A stretch of 64,000 nucleotides of DNA. Origin: Cenarchaeum symbiont of Oopsacas minuta (GTDB taxonomy: Archaea; Thermoproteota; Nitrososphaeria; Nitrososphaerales; Nitrosopumilaceae). The notes below the pieces were generated by a model. It worked only from the letters and a program-made list of their open reading frames with translations, did no database searches and was not told the DNA's origin. This document shows, piece after piece, positions 63,143 to 64,000 of this stretch (position 1 is its first letter; each line of letters starts with the position of its first letter). The DNA lies in NCBI GenBank assembly GCA_029948415.1, contig JAJIZT010000001.1, forward strand, positions 459,429 through 523,428, given 5' to 3'. The position numbers and the translations under genes were made by a program.

Positions 63143-63532
63143 TTATTTACGTTCTTCTGCCCGTATCTTCCATTTGGAATTTCCAAAACGGGGTGCCACT
63201 AGTTCAAGTTGACCTATCACTGTATCCCCACGTCTGACCATCGCATAGTCGGATCTTCTCCATAGGTACGTTCTTTCGGCGGGTTTGTATCCTCCTTCTA
63301 TAGCTTTAATCTTGAATCTTTTACTAGCTCTTGTAATGAGTTTTCTTGCATATTGCACGTCGCCCATCCAAGAGATCATCTCAAAAGATCCAAAATTTTC
63401 GGTTATGATTTCATATCCATATAATCTAAATTCAATTTTGTATTTCTTTGATAACGCTTCGGTGTTGAGCCATTCTACAACCTTTGTACCAAAATTTTTC
63501 TCAATCCCAAATGTCTCAGAGAGTCCCACCAC
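63143..63532 (-). CDS. Conserved hypothetical protein (129 aa)
   Basis: Not recognised. Basic, alpha/beta, with a N-terminal segment SETFGIEKNFGTKVVEWLN and a C-terminal beta-rich half containing ERTYLWRRSDYAMVRRGD. No Cys, no signal peptide. Divergent from the C2H2 gene by about 55 bases. Basic character hints at RNA or ribosome contact, but that is guesswork. Confidence 0.65.
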   Translation of the reverse strand: MVGLSETFGIEKNFGTKVVEWLNTEALSKKYKIEFRLYGYEIITENFGSFEMISWMGDVQYARKLITRASKRFKIKAIEGGYKPAERTYLWRRSDYAMVRRGDTVIGQLELVAPRFGNSKWKIRAEERK

Positions 63533-63586
63533 ACCTATTATTTTTTGAGTTTTTATAACCTTACGCTTATGTTCAAATATGGCTAT

Positions 63587-63976
63587 ATGAAAATCATAAA
63601 AGTGATAGACATAGATTGCAGGGACATAAAGCCAATTATGCGTGATTTACTTGTGTACGTTTCAGATCAAGCAGAAGCAATCCCAACAATAAAATCACAT
63701 GGATTTGCACTAGAACCATTTGGAGAAAAAAAAATAAATTCTGTACTTGTTGTAGATTATATTAAAGAATATCTAAATTCTGTGGGTGAGGGAAAAAAAT
63801 ATGCAGTGATTGCACAAAATGAATCTATAACGATCAGCTCTGTTTCTGGAGAACCAATGAAAGGCACAGATGTAAAAGAGAAACCATCTGAGGATCTTTT
63901 TTCGTGTACTCACTGTGGATATGTTACAAGATTTGAGACTGATCTTAACTCACATAGAGTAATACATTATCTGTAA
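63587..63976 (+). CDS. C2H2 zinc-finger protein (129 aa)
   Basis: The N-terminal about 90 residues form an alpha/beta domain (KIIKVIDIDCRDIKPIMRDL and GKKYAVIAQNESITISS, each in part). The C-terminal end is a C2H2 finger, FSCTHCGYVTRFETDLNSHR then VIHYL, with C-x2-C-x12-H-x3-H spacing. I chose the ATG at 63587, as a TTTTATAA box at 63551-63558 suggests transcription starts near 63581; the ATG at 63569 would lie upstream of it. Probably nucleic-acid-binding. Confidence 0.7.
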   Translation: MKIIKVIDIDCRDIKPIMRDLLVYVSDQAEAIPTIKSHGFALEPFGEKKINSVLVVDYIKEYLNSVGEGKKYAVIAQNESITISSVSGEPMKGTDVKEKPSEDLFSCTHCGYVTRFETDLNSHRVIHYL

Positions 63977-64000
63977 ACCAAATAGTGGTTCTGATATGTA

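Overview
The window reads as chromosome of an ammonia-oxidising-type archaeon of the Nitrososphaeria (Thaumarchaeota), probably Nitrosopumilales-like. The base composition is AT-rich. Many genes have a TATA box about 23-32 bases before the start codon and little or no leader. Pointers to the group include a eukaryote-type topoisomerase IB, an archaeal ScpA kleisin, an ADP-forming acyl-CoA synthetase with the ATP-grasp half first, RadA, Rpb4, eL21, uL16 (L10e), a proteasome alpha subunit, intron-bearing tRNAs and many small zinc-binding proteins. No CRISPR array, rRNA or complete insertion sequence is visible.

Layout. 1-5.6 kb: partial alcohol dehydrogenase, an unknown protein, ScpA, a membrane-anchored NucS-like nuclease, a phosphoesterase and isocitrate dehydrogenase. 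5.6-8.0 kb: the archaeal eL21-rpoF-DUF655-rsmA-HemK operon on the minus strand. 8.0-11.2 kb: RadA, an OB-fold single-strand binding protein, tRNA-Leu, a 37-residue zinc finger and about 1 kb of non-coding DNA. 12-19 kb: tetrapyrrole genes (hemB, hemA, a Met8-like precorrin-2 dehydrogenase, a fused siroheme decarboxylase AhbA-AhbB, a chlorite-dismutase/HemQ-family protein). 19-25 kb: a large secreted protein, geranylgeranyl reductase and a cation/proton antiporter. 25-31 kb: tRNA-Gly, uL16, a tRNA-splicing endonuclease subunit, a PLD-like protein, an orphan m5C methyltransferase, SIMPL, tRNA-Glu, PurE and a CDGSH protein. 31-43 kb: a metallothionein-like peptide, surface proteins, a DrrAB-type ABC exporter and a 1617-residue NHL/HYR/RTX giant. 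43-53 kb: tRNA-Ser, SirB1-like protein, tRNA-Met, topoisomerase IB, a Cas4-like Fe-S nuclease, a CARF-type regulator and an Hrq1/MrfA-type helicase. 53-64 kb: a second orphan DNA methyltransferase, TatA, MFS, UbiE-like methyltransferase, PsmA, two dehydrogenases, glutamate dehydrogenase, a glutamine amidotransferase and the acyl-CoA synthetase.

The clearest novelty is a non-autonomous mobile element of 79-81 bp in three copies (8063, 9617, 31459). Each has 11-bp terminal inverted repeats GTATGAGGTCA and a different, exact 8-bp target duplication. Two copies end 16-18 bp upstream of a TATA box. Other points of interest are a 46-residue nine-cysteine peptide, several zinc-binding or coiled-coil proteins under 60 residues, a tRNA-Met with a 16-nt intron at a non-canonical site beside an EndA-type protein that lacks the usual catalytic His, a membrane-tethered NucS-like nuclease, and a Cas4-like/CARF neighbourhood with no CRISPR in sight.

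How the genes work together. HemA, HemB and the Met8-like enzyme feed siroheme, and fused AhbAB can divert it toward heme. EndA removes the introns seen in tRNA-Leu and tRNA-Met. IDH, GDH and the ADP-forming synthetase belong to central carbon and nitrogen flow. The secreted proteins and ABC exporter shape the cell surface.
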